NCBI GenBank assembly: GCA_019828565.1
Contig: JAHDYR010000007.1
Coordinates: forward strand, 868,001-932,000
Direction of reading: 5' to 3'
From: Carpediemonas membranifera
Taxonomy: Eukaryota > Fornicata
Length of the DNA: 64,000 nt
The translations under genes and the position numbers were made by a program. Shown piece by piece: positions 27,624 to 37,263 of this stretch. The stretch's first letter is position 1. The number at the start of each line of letters is the position of its first letter. The notes beneath the pieces are model-generated. The model saw only the letters and a list, made by a program, of their open reading frames with translations, made no database searches and was not told the origin of the DNA.

Positions 27624-28382
27624 ATGCAGTCTGGTGCTCCCGCTTCCAACGAACGCCGTCCCCGTACTGGTTTCGGTGGCCGCCGCCCCCAGCGTGGTGG
27701 TCCCCGCAAGGAGGAGTGGATTCCCGCCACTAAGCTTGGCCGCCTCGTGAAGGAGGGCAAGATCAAGAGCCTGGAGGAGATCTTCCTTCACTCCATGCCT
27801 ATCAAGGAGTACCAGATCGTCGATCACTTCTTCAAGGACGAGCCCCTCTCCGAGGAGGTCCTCAAGGTCATGTCTGTCCAGAAGCAGACCACTGCCGGCC
27901 AGCGCACTCGCTTCAAGGCCTTCGTCGTCGTCGGTGACCACAACCGTCACATGGGCCTCGGCATCAAGGTCGCTAAGGAGGTTGCCCTCGCTATCCGTGG
28001 CGCTATCCTCGTTGGCAAGATCAACATGGTTCCCATCCGTCTCGGTTACTCTTTCGGTAACATCGGTGGCCCTCACACTGTCCCCATGAAGGTCACTGGC
28101 AAGGCCGGCTCCGTCCGCGTCCGTCTCTGCCCCGCTCCCCGCGGTTCCGGCATCGTTGCCGCCCCCGCCGCCAAGAAGGTTCTCGCCTTTGCCGGTGTCC
28201 AGGATGTCTTCGTCCAGTCTTCTGGTTCCACCAGAACTCTCGGCAACTTCGTCTCGGCTACCTTCCAGGCCCTGTCCAAGACCTACTGCTACCTGACCCC
28301 CGACATGTGGGCCGCCACCAAGGCTGAGGTCGGTCTCCTCGAGAAGCACTCCGCCTTCCTCGCCAACTCTGGCAAGAAGTAA
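27624..28382 (+). CDS. RPS2: 40S ribosomal protein S2 (uS5)
   Basis: A 252-residue protein with a Gly/Arg-rich N-terminus ([13 protein letters not shown]) followed by [40 protein letters not shown] in several family blocks, [19 protein letters not shown] and the C-terminal S5 domain ending [11 protein letters not shown]. Length and order are those of eukaryotic uS5, which shapes the mRNA entry site of the small subunit. The TAA stop lies inside AGTAAAC. Downstream (28497 on) begins a probable mobile-element insertion. Confidence 0.97.
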   Translation: MQSGAPASNERRPRTGFGGRRPQRGGPRKEEWIPATKLGRLVKEGKIKSLEEIFLHSMPIKEYQIVDHFFKDEPLSEEVLKVMSVQKQTTAGQRTRFKAFVVVGDHNRHMGLGIKVAKEVALAIRGAILVGKINMVPIRLGYSFGNIGGPHTVPMKVTGKAGSVRVRLCPAPRGSGIVAAPAAKKVLAFAGVQDVFVQSSGSTRTLGNFVSATFQALSKTYCYLTPDMWAATKAEVGLLEKHSAFLANSGKK

Positions 28383-28384
28383 AC
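28378..28384 (+). terminator. Candidate poly(A) signal overlapping the stop codon
   Basis: AGTAAAC containing the TAA stop of uS5. Confidence 0.45.
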
Positions 28385-28496
28385 GGTCTTCCGCGCTCAT
28401 GTTTCATGGCCATTTTGTCCTCTAATGCCGTCGGTAGCGCTCATACAGAGCTCTTTTATCACCTGCAGTTTAAGGTGTTGTATTCTGTGCTATTGA

Positions 28497-28528
28497 AGGG
28501 TCGAACAATGTGTTTATACTGCGCAACA
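28497..28528 (+). repeat. Direct repeat, left copy (possible target-site duplication)
   Basis: A 32-bp sequence matched at 31 positions by 29891..29922. The two copies bracket about 1.36 kb holding the mobile-element-like material; the right copy sits 26 bp before the BRF1 ATG. Confidence 0.65.
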
Positions 28529-28560
28529 CTGCCCTGTCTCCCTCCTACTCACGTCTTAAG

Positions 28561-28614
28561 ATTTAGATGTTTACTGGGGGTTCATGTAAAGAAGGCTTAG
28601 GCTGTCAACCCCCC
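28561..28614 (-). repeat. Dispersed 3'-tail repeat, copy a
   Basis: On the minus strand it reads GGGGGGTTGACAGCCTAAG, then TTTACATGAA and CAGTAAACATCTAAAT. Two further copies at 47703..47760 and 63005..63060. Copy b is the 3' end of a retroelement reading frame. Confidence 0.7.
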
Positions 28615-28615
28615 G

Positions 28616-28741
28616 TCACTGGGCGATGGCGTCCCTGAGTCTGCGCTCCCAGCCCGAATTATAAAACGCCAAGTCCTTTACTGCCACGGGTATAAACAGT
28701 ACGCTGGCAATGATAATAACATAATAGCGTGCTAAAGTCAT
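28616..28741 (-). CDS. Possible 41-residue membrane microprotein
   Basis: A short frame starting MTLARYYVIIIASVLFIPV, one predicted membrane helix, then a charged tail ending RRLRDAIAQ. It is followed at once by the 3'-tail repeat. It could be a small tail-anchored protein, the last exon of a larger gene, or chance. No family recognised. Confidence 0.3.
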   Translation of the reverse strand: MTLARYYVIIIASVLFIPVAVKDLAFYNSGWERRLRDAIAQ

Positions 28742-28748
28742 CAAATGA

Positions 28749-29111
28749 TTACCCTAGATGAGGGACAAACATTGTCTCACCAACCTCTGCATCCGGGGGC
28801 GGGGTGGCTGGAGCCAGGGAGATGAGAGGCCCGAGGGGGCGAGGGTCGCCATGCTCAAAGTCACTAGAGTCACCGCCAGAGAGGGCACCCTGGGCGTAGA
28901 AGAGATTCTCTCCGTTCTCAATCTCCAGGAGGTCGACGCCCGACTCGTCCGAGTCGCTCGAGTCACTGACGGCTCGGCGTCGGACTGGCCGCCGTCCAAG
29001 AGTGAGACTAGTCCGGCAGCCTCGGATGACCTCGCCCTCTGGCTGACTGGGGCGAGGCGGCGGTAGGCCAGTCTTGCCTGGGAAGGGGAGGCCGGCGCTG
29101 GGGTAACCGCC
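28749..29111 (-). pseudogene. Acidic, Pro-rich reading frame without a start
   Basis: About 120 codons open on the minus strand between stops. Composition is protein-like: a Pro/Arg-rich front, SDSSDSDESGVDLLEIENGE, and a tail ending ETMFVPHLG. No in-frame ATG exists at the 5' end, so it is a fragment, an exon, or chance. It lies 7 bp upstream of the 41-codon frame. Confidence 0.3.
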
Positions 29112-29126
29112 GCCCTATGAGTTCGC

Positions 29127-29771
29127 ATGATTGGCGCCTTGGTCCCCACCGCGGCAGTCACTCCATTGGCGGCAAGACTAGTGAGTATCAACAACTCTAT
29201 TAGGTTTGTGCTGGACAACGCGAACGACATTTTCGAGGCTGGAATGCGTAAGTCTTTCCGCCTAGTGCGCTTTGCGAACCACATCCTTCGCCAGAAGCAC
29301 TTCGCCCGCTGCGGCCAACAGTTGGCTCGGGAGTTCGGTTGGCGTCGCCACCATCCCATCGCCACCCCCATTCGCCTGAAAGTCTTCTACGGGAGCTCGG
29401 GATTCACCACGCCTGCTGGTATGTTCATTCCTTGCGCGCCATATCGAAAGTTCGCGAGAGAGGTAGTACCCCTTCTCAAGGGGTATAACATTGTCGTCGA
29501 TCTTAACATGGTTAACAAGGATCGCACCACCGTCGTCTGCCCTCACTGCCACGCCCCCTACAAGCGAGTTCGTCCGCGTGATGACCAGCACGTTCACCCA
29601 CATCGTGTGATGCTCTGCGAAAATCTACAGTGCCGTGGTGCTTAGTGGCGCGCAACAGTTCCTGATGCTCTGAATGTTGATCATCGGGACAAGAGTGCTG
29701 CAGAGACATCCTGTGGCGTTCTCTTGCCACGGAAGATGAGCTCAGTGGCTCTCCGTTCAGTCGCACATTGA
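29127..29771 (+). pseudogene. Fanzor/TnpB-like nuclease C-terminal fragment with in-frame stop
   Basis: The frame from 29127 encodes 172 residues to a TAG at 29643..29645 and continues open to 29771. Visible features: a basic helix (RKSFRLVRFANHILRQKH), KVFYGSSGF (position of the TnpB/Fanzor G-D-G-S strand), then KDRTTVVCPHC, which has the same spacing as the family's EYRTSK-x-C-x-x-C, then CENLQC as the second zinc pair, and after the stop NVDHRDKSAAE, matching the RuvC-III pattern (D/N)RDxNAA. The alternative catalytic Glu of eukaryotic Fanzors is Lys here, and the first RuvC motif and the N-terminus are missing, so it should be inactive. TnpB/Fanzor are RNA-guided nucleases of transposons. 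Assignment is by motif spacing from memory and could be wrong. Confidence 0.45.
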
Positions 29772-29890
29772 TCCCACGTCTTCAAACTTCATTCCAGTAT
29801 CATCAATTGGCTAACCGCCAACATTCGTCTACGGACGGATGATGTTGTGCAGTTTGGCACTTTGATCGTTCCTTTCAGGCCCTGTCTTGG

Positions 29891-29922
29891 AGGTTCGAAC
29901 AATGTGTTTATACTGCGCAACA
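29891..29922 (+). repeat. Direct repeat, right copy
   Basis: Matches 28497..28528 at 31 of 32 positions (one G/T difference at the fourth base). Confidence 0.65.
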
Positions 29923-29948
29923 TATTCGAGGCAGTTGCAAAGCAGGTT

Positions 29949-31407
29949 ATGCCGCCGTCCTCTGGCCAACGCCATACCCCCAAGGGTTCTAGTTGTCCAA
30001 GATGCGGTTCAGTTGGCACTCTTCAGGTGCAAGCAGCAGCTGGAAACATGTATTGCACTGTGTGCCACCATGTCCTCGAGGAGGATCGCATTGTGAACGA
30101 GGTTTCCTTTGCGGACAAAGGCAGTGGAGGATCAGGTGTTGTTGGCAAGTTTATCCGCAGAGATATCGCCGCCGGTGGCTCTGAAATGACCGATGGCCGC
30201 GCCCAGACTCTAGCCAATTGTATGGCCCATTCCACGATCTTACACAGCCCGCCGACGCCTGGCTCAGATCGCAGACGGCCTCCGCATCTCCGAGAACTTC
30301 GTGGACGCAGCCCAGCGGCTCTACCTCATCGCACTGAACGGCGGCTTCACCAGTGGCCACTCAAGCCAGGTAGTCAGCGCCGCCTGCCTCTATGTGGTCT
30401 GCCGCCGGTCCAAGACGGAGCACATGCTTATCGATTTCTCCAACGCCCTTCGAATGAACATGTTTGTCGTTGGCAACTGCTTTCTCAAACTCCGTCGCCG
30501 ATTTAACCTTGACGTGCCAATCGTTGACCCGTCATTCTACATCAACCGGTTTGTCGGAGCCCTGCAGTTTGGCGAGATGAAAGGCCGCGTCACCGCCACC
30601 GCTCTCCAGCTAATCGCCAGCATGAAGCGCGACTACATGCACATCGGCCGACGTCCCGCGGGCCTATGCGGCGCAGCTATATTCGTAGCAGCTCGTATGC
30701 ATGGCTTCGAGCGTACCCAGGAGGAGATCATGCAAGTTGTCCATGTCCACTCGACGACGATCGATAAGAGGCTCCAGGAGTTCTCCCAGACGGCCACCGC
30801 GGGCCTCACCGTGCGTGAGTTCCAGGCTGGTAAGGCGGAAGAGCTCGAACACGCCGCAGCACCGGCCATGCGACGTCGTATGGCTCGAGACATGAGGGAA
30901 ATGGCGGCCGTGCTCGCAGACCCCATGCTTGCCCGCTACCAGGCCGGGGAGAGCTTCCATGACACCGTGTGGGACGATGAGATCGCGGACGACGATCCAT
31001 TGCTGCTGGATATGCGGGGGCAGCTCATTGAGAAGGACGAGAACCCGTCTTCGTTCTACAAGCGGCGGGAGACCACGTGGGTGGCTCATGAGCAGAAGGC
31101 GTACATCAGAAGACTCATGGCACCAACCAGAGCAAAGGGGACCTCAGGCCGGAGAGGCCGCCGCAGTCTGGCCGGCGGGTCAGCTGCAGAGAGTGCGGAA
31201 AACGTCCTCAGCGCCCGAGCCCGCTCGCTGAACCGAGCAAGCTTCGTAGAGTACCTCCGCAAGGATGTATCAGCTTTTACTCACAACGGGTCGTCTGCGG
31301 CGTCGTCTCCCTTTGCCTTGAGTCAGTCGCTGGCTGCAACACAGGAGGAGCAGGAGCCAGAGCTAGAGATGGAGATGGAGGAGGAGGACGACTTTGTGAT
31401 GTTCTGA
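29949..31407 (+). CDS. BRF1: TFIIIB subunit BRF1 (RNA polymerase III initiation)
   Basis: Exons 29949..30219 and 30248..31407 give 476 residues. TFIIB-type zinc ribbon at C16-C19/C36-C39 (CPRCGS, CTVCHHVL). After the intron comes NSRRRLAQIADGLRISENFVDAAQ in family order, then two cyclin folds; QVVSAACLYVVCRR and MHIGRRPAGLCGAAIFVAARMHG are diagnostic of BRF1 rather than TFIIB. The C-terminal part includes a WDDEIADDDPLLLD stretch ahead of a helical TBP-binding-like segment, and an acidic tail. BRF1 recruits Pol III to tRNA and 5S genes. The 28-nt intron splits codon T|CC. The gene's upstream region carries the right copy of a 32-bp direct repeat, so an insertion may have displaced its original promoter. 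Confidence 0.9.
30220..30247 (+). other. Spliceosomal mini-intron, 28 nt (BRF1)
   Basis: GTATGG...GATCTTACACAG. Its removal joins the two BRF1 frames at a conserved position. Confidence 0.9.
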
Positions 31408-31889
31408 GGTGTCGATCTTGATTGATGTGTTCAGGTGGAATCATGAGTTCAATGGAATAGCCGGACAACCTCGGCCTGAGGGAACGCCCAGGAGAGGTAC
31501 TCTCGCTGGTACAGGTCCCAGTATGTAATGTCAGCTTGTTCTTGGTAAACAGTCCTTTATATTCATGGCTCTCCAGCCTGTATCGATTCCAAACGCGGTT
31601 TAGGTTCACGGGTTTTCGACTTGGCCACTAATTCTCTTACCGCGTGCAAACATTGCTCCAAGATGAGCCCTTGTCGGTAAACTTGGTTTTGAGAGGAAGA
31701 ACTGCGGCTTCCAGCTCACTACGTGTGACAAAACGATTCTTGTCCATGGTGGTGATCAACAGAAGTGAAGCAGTTTAAGGTAAAACTGATCTGCTGAGCT
31801 TGTTCTTGGTATAGCTTGTGTGATCAGTGAGGTGTTGCCGTGTTGAGGCAGCGAGGCAAGGGTCGTCGTTTCGCCGGATTTGACCACAG
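31408..31889. other. Intergenic stretch, nothing recognised
   Basis: About 480 bp between BRF1 and the galactokinase gene. Includes a CAGTTTAAGGT near 31773 resembling part of the promoter-like element. No RNA gene or frame supported. Confidence 0.45.
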
Positions 31890-33287
31890 ATGCCCACGAT
31901 TCCTTCCCGAGCTTTGAGCGAAATCTACACTGGCATAGATGCTCAGAAGGAGCGGTATAACCATCTTATCCTTCGCTTCCGTGACGAGTTTCCAAATCAC
32001 GAGCCTAGTTTCTTCGTGCGAGCCCCAGGCCGAGTGAACGTCATTGGCGAGCATGTAGACTATTCAGGCTATTCAGTACTCCCCTTTGCGATCCCAAACG
32101 ACTTCGTTTTCCTCGTAGAACCCACAGATGACAGATCAGTGACGATCTCCCACGACGACCCCTCTCTCCCGACCTTCCACGGCCACCTGGACTCCATCAC
32201 CATCCCCACCGAGCATAACTGGACCAAATACCTCGCAGCAGCTCTCAAGGGTATGCACACCATCTTCGGCGCCACCGTCGGTGTTCGCATGGTCGGGCAC
32301 GGCACTGTCCCGATCGGGTCCGGCCTCTCCTCTTCATCCGCTCTCGTGTGCGCCACAGCTGCTGCAATAGCTGCGGCGGGCAGACTAGAAATCACTCTAC
32401 CCAACCTCGCTGCGGCTTGTATTGACTCGGAGCGACTCATCGGCCTTGCTTCAGGAGGGATGGACCAGTCGGCCTCTTTGCTCAGCCAGCCCCACGCCCT
32501 GCTACATGTGGAGTTCAGACCAAATCTCAAAGCTACTCCATTCATGCTCAACAATGTGCAGTTTATGGTTCTTGACTCCGGAGTGGTCAGTGAGAAAGCA
32601 GTGCCCTCGGATGACGGATACAACAAGCGTGTAGCAGAGTGCAGGGCTGCGGCTGCCCTACTACTGGCAACATCCGGTCATGCGCCGACCAGGGTGTCGA
32701 CTCCTTTCATCCTCAGCGAGGTGCAGGAGGTCCTCGGGCTCGGGTTCAACGGACTGGTGAAGGCGGTGGAGAAGTTACCGGAAAGTGTAACTATTGCTCA
32801 ATTTGCCGGAATCTTGAAAATTTCAGAGTCGGACGCGACTCGGTTGATTCTTTCAAATTCTCGTGGGGAGCCTCTACTTGTCCCTAACGTGCCCATGTTC
32901 GTTCGCAAGAGAGCCCGCCACGTTGCCACAGAAGCCCAAAGAACTCACGACTTCATTACTGAAATGACTCGACCCACCCCCGACCTGGGCCATCTCGGCC
33001 GACTCATGACTGAGTCACACGAGTCATGCCGCACTGACTATGAGTGTTCATGTCCGGAACTTGACTCTCTCGTTACCCTTTGTCTGGCCAGCGGGGCCTT
33101 TGGGGCGAGGTTGACTGGGGCGGGGTGGGGTGGTCATGCGATTGCAATGTTTCCGGCAGATGTTGATATGAAGGATGTGGCGGAGAGTGCGGCGGGTTGG
33201 AGCTCTGGGCATTCGCCGTTGGTCGTGGAGGCACCTTCTGGAGGGGCTGCGATTGTTCAAATGGCAGATATCTGTAAAATGACATGA
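31890..33287 (+). CDS. Galactokinase / N-acetylgalactosamine kinase (GHMP family)
   Basis: A 465-residue protein. Galactokinase signature FVRAPGRVNVIGEHVDYSGYSVLP at about 42-65 (substrate site), GHMP ATP-binding motif VPIGSGLSSSSALVCA at about 139-154, and the C-terminal glycine-rich GARLTGAGWGGHAIAMFP. GLASGGMDQSASLL supplies the catalytic Asp region. The wording GRVNxIGEHxDYxGYSVLP is closer to animal GALK2 (GalNAc kinase) than to GALK1, but substrate cannot be fixed. Reaction: ATP-dependent phosphorylation of the sugar C1 hydroxyl, cytosolic. Length is typical of GALK2 (about 458). Confidence 0.9.
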   Translation: MPTIPSRALSEIYTGIDAQKERYNHLILRFRDEFPNHEPSFFVRAPGRVNVIGEHVDYSGYSVLPFAIPNDFVFLVEPTDDRSVTISHDDPSLPTFHGHLDSITIPTEHNWTKYLAAALKGMHTIFGATVGVRMVGHGTVPIGSGLSSSSALVCATAAAIAAAGRLEITLPNLAAACIDSERLIGLASGGMDQSASLLSQPHALLHVEFRPNLKATPFMLNNVQFMVLDSGVVSEKAVPSDDGYNKRVAECRAAAALLLATSGHAPTRVSTPFILSEVQEVLGLGFNGLVKAVEKLPESVTIAQFAGILKISESDATRLILSNSRGEPLLVPNVPMFVRKRARHVATEAQRTHDFITEMTRPTPDLGHLGRLMTESHESCRTDYECSCPELDSLVTLCLASGAFGARLTGAGWGGHAIAMFPADVDMKDVAESAAGWSSGHSPLVVEAPSGGAAIVQMADICKMT

Positions 33288-33668
33288 GGGTGAGTTTAGA
33301 GCACAGCTGCTGAGGAGGGCATTGCCTCCCTCGAACCTCTGTTGGGTCTACTCTCCGTCGTGAGGGGCAGCGCGTTGGGCCACAGAGTGGGACACACAGT
33401 GAGCTTCGCCTCGGAGTGACTGCTTTGACGGGCCTGCGCCCTTCCCTCGAGTGTTATCGAGGGACGGCGGGGGTGAGTCTGACTAATGTCAGGTGAGATC
33501 TGCTGCTGTTGTGACCGACTCGGCTCAGAGTGTCACCATGCGCTTGTTGGTGAATCTCTGCGCTTTCAGTGGGGAGCGAGTGGCTGTGGAACGGAATGGG
33601 TGGTCCTGCATCGCAATGGTCCAAGTCAGTCTCGGGCGACCGACTGTCACGAGTCATTCTCGAAGACG
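33288..33668. other. Intergenic stretch, nothing recognised
   Basis: About 380 bp upstream of the RCC1-like paralogue. No supported frame or repeat. Confidence 0.4.
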
Positions 33669-35476
33669 ATGGATGCTCAGGAGGCTCTTCAGCGGCTGGA
33701 CGCCCACATCACCGATATCGGCATCGATATCGCCCAGTTGAATGACATGATGCTTCTCGATGAGGATATCGATGCCCGCATCGCGAGCCTGGACGCTTCT
33801 CGCGCTCGTCTTGTCGCAATGCGCTCTTCAACGGCTTTGAGCAGCAGAAGCATCCAGCGCTATGCCTTCATCTGCGCCATCTCCCGCATTCCGACCGAAT
33901 ATGCCGACGTTCCCGGCGACATTCCCACTCTCTCATGCGAAGCGCCTTCACCCACGAGTTCGGCGAGGAGCTCCCCGACAACGACGGCGATGCCAGTCCA
34001 GCCACGGCCGAGGAAGTAGCCAGAGCGCTCGTGGCCCTGGACCTCCACAATCGCAGCGCCACCAGCTTTGTCAACAGGGTGGCAGCGATACTGACGCGCG
34101 GGCCTGAACTGAGCATGAACATCCCACTGGCGCCCGGTGAGATGCTCCCGGCAGCCCTGCACACGCTGAACCAGGGCGCGCTGTGGGCGTGTCTGCTGGG
34201 TGGTGGGGCCAACCCAGACCTCGAGGACAGGATGCGGAATCAGTATCAAGAGGAGCGGCTGGACGAGAGCGAGACGCATGACGTCCGCAAAGCTCTCACC
34301 CCCGAGGCCAAGTGCCTCTGGTTCCTCTGCAAGAAGTTCTTCTTTTCATTGAGCATCGCCAACAAGGATGGCGAGTGCTATCAGTGGAAAGACGAGGAGT
34401 TTGAATTTTGCTACCTCTACCGCATGTACATGGGCCGACTCTTCGTGTTCGACAGTGAATTTGCCGACCCCTCCTTCACCAGGGCCAGGATTCCTAGGGC
34501 TCTCGAGGTCTACAGTCACCAGAACAGTCACATCGCCAGGACACTCAAGGGCCTGTGGGGCTGGGGTGAAATCAGAGTTGGGCAGCTGGGGTTCAAGTCA
34601 GAACGTTATGAGTACATTATCCCAACCTGCCTCACCTTCCCCGCCTGCCCCAAGGTCGCCAAACTCGAGGCCAGCCTGCCCCCCTGGGAGAAGCACGCAA
34701 TCGTGACCGATATGTCGATGAAAGGCAATTGCACGTTCATACTCACCCCGGTCGGCACTGTCATGGCTGGCGACATTGACTGGTTCACTGGCCGTAAGGG
34801 TCGGGCATATGTCGGCCCAATCGAGGAGGAGAACAAGCACCTCTTCCACCCAGTCGCTGTACCCGCTGGCTTTGTCCCAGATCACATCATGCATTTACAA
34901 GGACCAAGACCTTTACATTCAGGCACTGTCATCCTCTCTATGGGAGATCGGCAAATGATCAGCGGTAGCAACATGTATGGCCAGCTGGGACTCGGGCACA
35001 AGAATGAGATGTCTGGCTTTGTCAACCTGCCATTCAGGGTCGACCAGATCATGACGGAGGCATGTGGATTCAACGTATTTCTCAGCGGCCACCAGCTTCT
35101 GTTCGCCGGCGAAGTTCCCCATCATATCGCCCATTTGGGCCTGCTGCCTCAGTTTAGCAAGGACGACATCTGCCTCACACCCACCCCACTCCGGTTCCCT
35201 GAGAGGGTCAAAGGGTTCTTCGCATCGAACCAATATCTGATCTGGGTCACCGAGGGCCAGACCCATTTTCAGCTAGGATGGGGCTACTCGACTTCCGTCA
35301 TCCCGTTCGAGGCAGCTGCGTTCCTTGAAAGTATCCTCGGCGTCTTTTTCTGCGACGCTTCCGGACAGTGGTCGTGGGACGATGCGTTGTATGGCTCGGG
35401 AAAACTGGATGAGATGAACTTGTTCAAGGGCCACTTTAGGCAATTTCGGATTCATACAACTGACGTCGACCCGTAG
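33669..35476 (+). pseudogene. RCC1-like family paralogue with a 2-bp frameshift
   Basis: Paralogue of the gene at 5615..7405. The first frame (from the ATG at 33669) covers the N-terminal helical part up to GDIPTL; the second (from 33935) continues with RSAFTHEFGEELPDND, GGANPDLEDRM and CLWFLCKKFFF through RCC1-like blades (NMYGQLGLGH, GFVNLPFRVDQI) to the stop. In the intact paralogue these blocks are contiguous (GDVPSL-IRGAF). The break falls in a CTCTCTC run (33928..33934) where two extra bases explain the shift. It may be a pseudogene, a sequencing error in a repeat, or two separate reading frames with an internal start at 33935. The rest of the frame (513 codons) is intact, so decay, if real, is recent. 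Confidence 0.65.
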
Positions 35477-35956
35477 ACCCCGACCGCCGTCAGATAAACG
35501 CTGGTATGATCTTCTTAGACACCTGACGGGCAGTGTTGAGCCAGCCCTCTTTCGCCAGCTCGTGAGGGAAGTTCAGCTGGGATAGCTGCTGATTACCTGC
35601 TGGCGGAAAGAGTGTCAGATGGGGTGGCTGAGCTAGTCGTGTGTGGCGCCTAGACGACCGAGGGAGCTTATCCCAGTGTCTACCCAACCCCTCAATCATA
35701 AATGCTCTCAAGCTATGATTCTGACGACCCGAAGACGTGTGAGTTAACTATGGGAGCGGTGTCACTTTAGCTCCCCCATGTATTGTTCGAGTTAGCCCTG
35801 CTCGACCCGACCCGAAAATGAAGGTATTGGTTTCGTACTAGTACTGCTGATTGAAGTGAACCAAACACAGCGTGAGGTGAGAATCCAGTCAGCACCTACA
35901 ACGTGCAACGGCACCTGAGGACCACGCTCAGAGAAGAAGATCCAAGCGGCGCCACC
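35477..35956. other. Intergenic stretch, nothing recognised
   Basis: About 480 bp between the RCC1-like paralogue and a minus-strand small gene. No supported feature. Confidence 0.4.
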
Positions 35957-36268
35957 CTAGATCTTCGTCGCGTACGGCGCCCCGTCCAGCGTCAACTCCC
36001 CGCCGGCCTCTACCAGCTTCCACGCCTCGCGCCGCACCTCCTCGGTCAGCCTCGCCCACAGGTCCTGGAGCTGCGTGTACTCTGCCTGTGCGGAGACCCG
36101 CCCGGGCCCGGTGAGGATCGGCCGGCCGGTATGTACGCCCAGAGACTTCTCCAGAGTCGCGATCTGGACCTTCAACTCCTCCCGTCGCTTGACCACTGCC
36201 GCTTCCCAGAGTGTCAGGTCAGTTTCGAGCTTAGTGACGGTCGACAGGTGCATGTATGGAGCCACCAT
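35957..36268 (-). CDS. Small helical protein of unknown function
   Basis: 103 residues from the ATG at 36268 (MVAPYMHLSTVTKLE), strongly helical with a coiled-coil-like middle (VVKRREELKVQIATLEKSLG) and a C-terminal helix (ARLTEEVRREAWKLVEAGG). The frame stays open 21 codons upstream, but only to a TTG. It is the one minus-strand gene in the long plus-strand block from 24.8 to 62 kb, and is head-to-head with the TMEM231-like gene 74 bp away, so they would share a promoter. No family recognised. Confidence 0.45.
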   Translation of the reverse strand: MVAPYMHLSTVTKLETDLTLWEAAVVKRREELKVQIATLEKSLGVHTGRPILTGPGRVSAQAEYTQLQDLWARLTEEVRREAWKLVEAGGELTLDGAPYATKI

Positions 36269-36342
36269 AGCGGTCTTCACAAGCCCCGGCGTGGCTGAGA
36301 TGGTCGGTTTCAAGCACTCGACTGCTGCCAAGTCAAAACCCG

Positions 36343-37239
36343 ATGCCAGCGATCTTCACGCATTGGGTTTCGACCAGCTATACTACCACATGGTGTACAC
36401 GCGCATTCTGCTGTCATATACTCTCAATCTTACTCATTGTCTTCATAACTCTTCTTCTGGCCGCATACGGCGACGTATGGGACAACACAGCGACCGAGGA
36501 GCTATATCCGACTGTGAGCTCGGATCATGAGCTAATTGCAATCGCGCATCTCTCCGATGGCAGCTTCCTTGGCTGCTCAACGTCGAACAACATTGCCCGA
36601 GTTTTCGACGAGAATGCCCGCCCATGCACCATCACTATCACCACACCGAACGCCACACTAGGCTATTCTACCAGTAACCTGACCATATCGGCGACGATTC
36701 CAGTCTCGAGCTCCGTTGTCGTAGGGCTGAGCCTTTTGAGCCCGCTTTCACTGAAACTTGACGGGAAAGTCACTGTTGAGGCGTCACCAGTACTTGCCAT
36801 ACGGTTCCCGAGCCTCTACTATACCAGTGAGGCCCACATGTTCGGTACACTCGAGGTAGTCCAACGAGACTCCGTCATTGAGGGCCAGTCCATCACTATC
36901 CCCTCTGCTTGGCCCCAAGACCCTCTGACTGCACTCGACGTCGACCCGGTGATGATCATGAGAGCTGAGCTGGCCAATAACTGGACCACCGTGGCCACCA
37001 ACACGTACACGCACACCAGGACGGGTCCCGGGCCCAGTGTCACAGCAACGGCTGAGCTGCGGCTCCTACCAGCCACCGTCACATACACCCGCGGGTTATA
37101 CGCCACGATGGTCCATGCTGTGGGCCCACTCGCTGTGATTTTTTCTGTATGCTGGATAGTGATCCGAGGCTGGGGATTGAGGACACTCGTGTTGGGCGGT
37201 TATCTTAGGGGCAGGCCGGTTAGACCCAAGAATATGTAA
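36343..37239 (+). CDS. TMEM231: TMEM231-like ciliary transition-zone protein
   Basis: A 298-residue protein with two membrane helices (about 22-41 and 256-276) bracketing a roughly 210-residue beta-rich domain, the topology of TMEM231. The N-terminus IFTHWVSTSYTTTWCTRAF parallels the TMEM231 pattern FSH-x-V-x-x-SY-x-x-x-x-C-S/T-x-A, and the segment before the second helix (AELRLLPATVTYTRG) parallels the conserved R-Y-P-x-x-V-x-Y-x-P-G. TMEM231 belongs to the MKS/B9 complex that gates protein entry into the cilium. Assignment rests on pattern and topology recalled from the family. Alternative: an unrelated two-helix surface protein; the N-terminal match makes this less likely. Confidence 0.7.
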   Translation: MPAIFTHWVSTSYTTTWCTRAFCCHILSILLIVFITLLLAAYGDVWDNTATEELYPTVSSDHELIAIAHLSDGSFLGCSTSNNIARVFDENARPCTITITTPNATLGYSTSNLTISATIPVSSSVVVGLSLLSPLSLKLDGKVTVEASPVLAIRFPSLYYTSEAHMFGTLEVVQRDSVIEGQSITIPSAWPQDPLTALDVDPVMIMRAELANNWTTVATNTYTHTRTGPGPSVTATAELRLLPATVTYTRGLYATMVHAVGPLAVIFSVCWIVIRGWGLRTLVLGGYLRGRPVRPKNM

Positions 37240-37263
37240 TAACATAAAACTGATTTTCGACAG

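Larger units (their letters stand above)
28529..29890. mobile_element. Probable mobile-element insertion, mosaic and decayed
   Basis: The 1.36-kb segment lies between 32-bp direct repeats. Reading left to right it holds: a retroelement-like 3' tail in minus orientation (28561..28614), a 41-codon minus-strand frame, a minus-strand acidic reading frame lacking a start (28749..29111), and a plus-strand Fanzor/TnpB-like C-terminal fragment (29127..29771). The tail adjacent to the left repeat is what target-primed reverse transcription would leave. Whether it is one element or nested insertions cannot be decided from this copy. Confidence 0.5.

Noticed and set aside
28754-29371. 205-codon minus-strand frame rich in Ser, Arg and Ala
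   Set aside because: Composition looks like a frame shadow; a neighbouring minus frame and the plus-strand frame fit coding better.
29891-29905. GGTTCGAAC resembling a Pol III B box inside the direct repeat
   Set aside because: No A box or tRNA-like structure nearby; the repeat copy at 28497 has a mismatch in the box.
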